DNA from: an uncultured Actinomycetes bacterium
GTDB lineage: Bacteria; Actinomycetota; Acidimicrobiia; Acidimicrobiales; Microtrichaceae
Length of the DNA stretch: 5,337 bases
Direction of reading: 5' to 3'
Assembly (NCBI GenBank): GCA_903941145.1
Contig: CAJANQ010000462.1
Coordinates: forward strand, 1 to 5,337
Below are positions 5,055 to 5,337 of this stretch, piece by piece. The notes beneath the pieces are model-generated. The model did not search any database. It was not told where the DNA came from and was given only the letters and a program-made list of their open reading frames with translations. Positions within the stretch are counted from its first letter, which is position 1. Each line of letters opens with the position of its first letter. Made by a program: the position numbers and the translations under genes.

Positions 5055-5337
5055 CTCGGGAGCACCCGTCGCTCTGCCGGGACCCGCATGAGCGAGCCGG
5101 CCCACCACCAGCACACTGCGACCATCGCTGCGGCCACGCCGACGAGCAGCCCGCCGTCAGGGGTCCGGTAGGCCGCTGCACCTTGGCCGACGCTGAGGCC
5201 GGCGAGCAGCATCCCGAGGGGGACCACGACCACGAAGGCCCGGGCGAGGCGGGCGCCTGCCATGGCGGACCTGGCGGCGCGGCGCTCGAGCAGGTCCCGT
5301 CGCCGGTCCTCGGCCAGGTCGGCGAGACGACGGTCGA
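5051..5337 (-). CDS. tadB: TadB-like pilus assembly platform protein (type II secretion F family), C-terminal part only
   Basis: The last 94 residues of a protein whose start lies beyond the right edge are visible. The frame is open to the edge, so the Met at 5263 is internal rather than the start. The visible part begins with a charged segment rich in Arg, Leu and Glu (about 24 residues, including DLLERRAARSA), then GARLARAF, a membrane segment (VVVVPLGMLLAGL), a short loop with AAYRTPDGG, a second membrane segment, and a basic tail. A charged helix, PLGMLLAGL, a Y-T-P-G loop and a final membrane segment are the usual C-terminus of TadB, which with TadC forms the inner-membrane platform on which the ATPase drives pilin extraction. 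The TGA stop overlaps the ATG of the following tadC-like gene (ATGA), so the two are co-translated. The family call is fairly sure even though the T2SF core is outside the window. Confidence 0.85.
   Translation of the reverse strand, partial: DRRLADLAEDRRRDLLERRAARSAMAGARLARAFVVVVPLGMLLAGLSVGQGAAAYRTPDGGLLVGVAAAMVAVCWWWAGSLMRVPAERRVLPR

Noticed and set aside
4048..5091. Plus-strand open frame (347 codons) opposite tadC
   Set aside because: Ser/Ala/Arg-rich with no membrane or enzyme pattern; the minus strand carries an evident T2SF protein.
4167..5114. Longer tadC start at 5114
   Set aside because: It would put 60 bp inside the tadB-like gene and has no membrane or family match in the added residues; the ATGA at 5054 is the better start.
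1..5337. tRNA, rRNA, CRISPR array, insertion sequence or attachment site
   Set aside because: No cloverleaf-like element, regular repeat-spacer pattern, transposase or terminal inverted repeat was seen on either strand by eye.

Overview
The window is very GC-rich DNA with strong G/C preference at third codon positions. All supported genes lie on the minus strand and read from right to left. GTG starts, 4-bp gene overlaps, a Tad pilus set without any visible outer-membrane secretin, and Thr/Pro-rich surface linkers point to a high-GC Gram-positive actinobacterium. The Thr-rich linkers and the operon layout would suit Acidimicrobiia, but the class is a guess.

From right to left (5' to 3' on the minus strand): the C-terminal end of a TadB-like platform protein (5337-5051, cut by the window edge); a complete TadC-like platform protein (5054-4167); a 68-bp gap with a strong hairpin and a strong Shine-Dalgarno site; a 68-aa Flp-like pilin candidate (4098-3892); three small single-pass pilin-like proteins of the TadE/TadG type (3895-3497, 3500-3024, 3070-2615); a membrane protein joining a degenerate kinase fold to an outside domain with a calcium-loop-like motif (2618-1275); and a multi-pass membrane protein ending in a LysM wall-binding domain (1278-433). 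Apart from the gap before the pilin, each gene overlaps the previous one, mostly by 4 bp (ATGA or GTGA) and once by 47 bp, so this is one translationally coupled operon. No terminator was recognised after the LysM gene.

After a 155-bp non-coding stretch a separate small gene starts at 277 and runs off the left edge. It looks like a ribbon-helix-helix DNA-binding protein. A perfect 8-bp inverted repeat lies within a plausible promoter directly in front of its start codon, which suggests an autoregulated and perhaps leaderless gene.

Functional reading: TadB and TadC would form the inner-membrane platform, the 68-aa protein is the likely major pilin, and the three TadE/G-like proteins are minor pilins or assembly factors. 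The pseudokinase-like and LysM proteins are the unusual part. Their co-translation with the pilus genes suggests that they sense, regulate or anchor the pilus at the cell wall. The Tad ATPase, TadZ and the prepilin peptidase are not in the window; the ATPase gene would be expected upstream, beyond the right edge.
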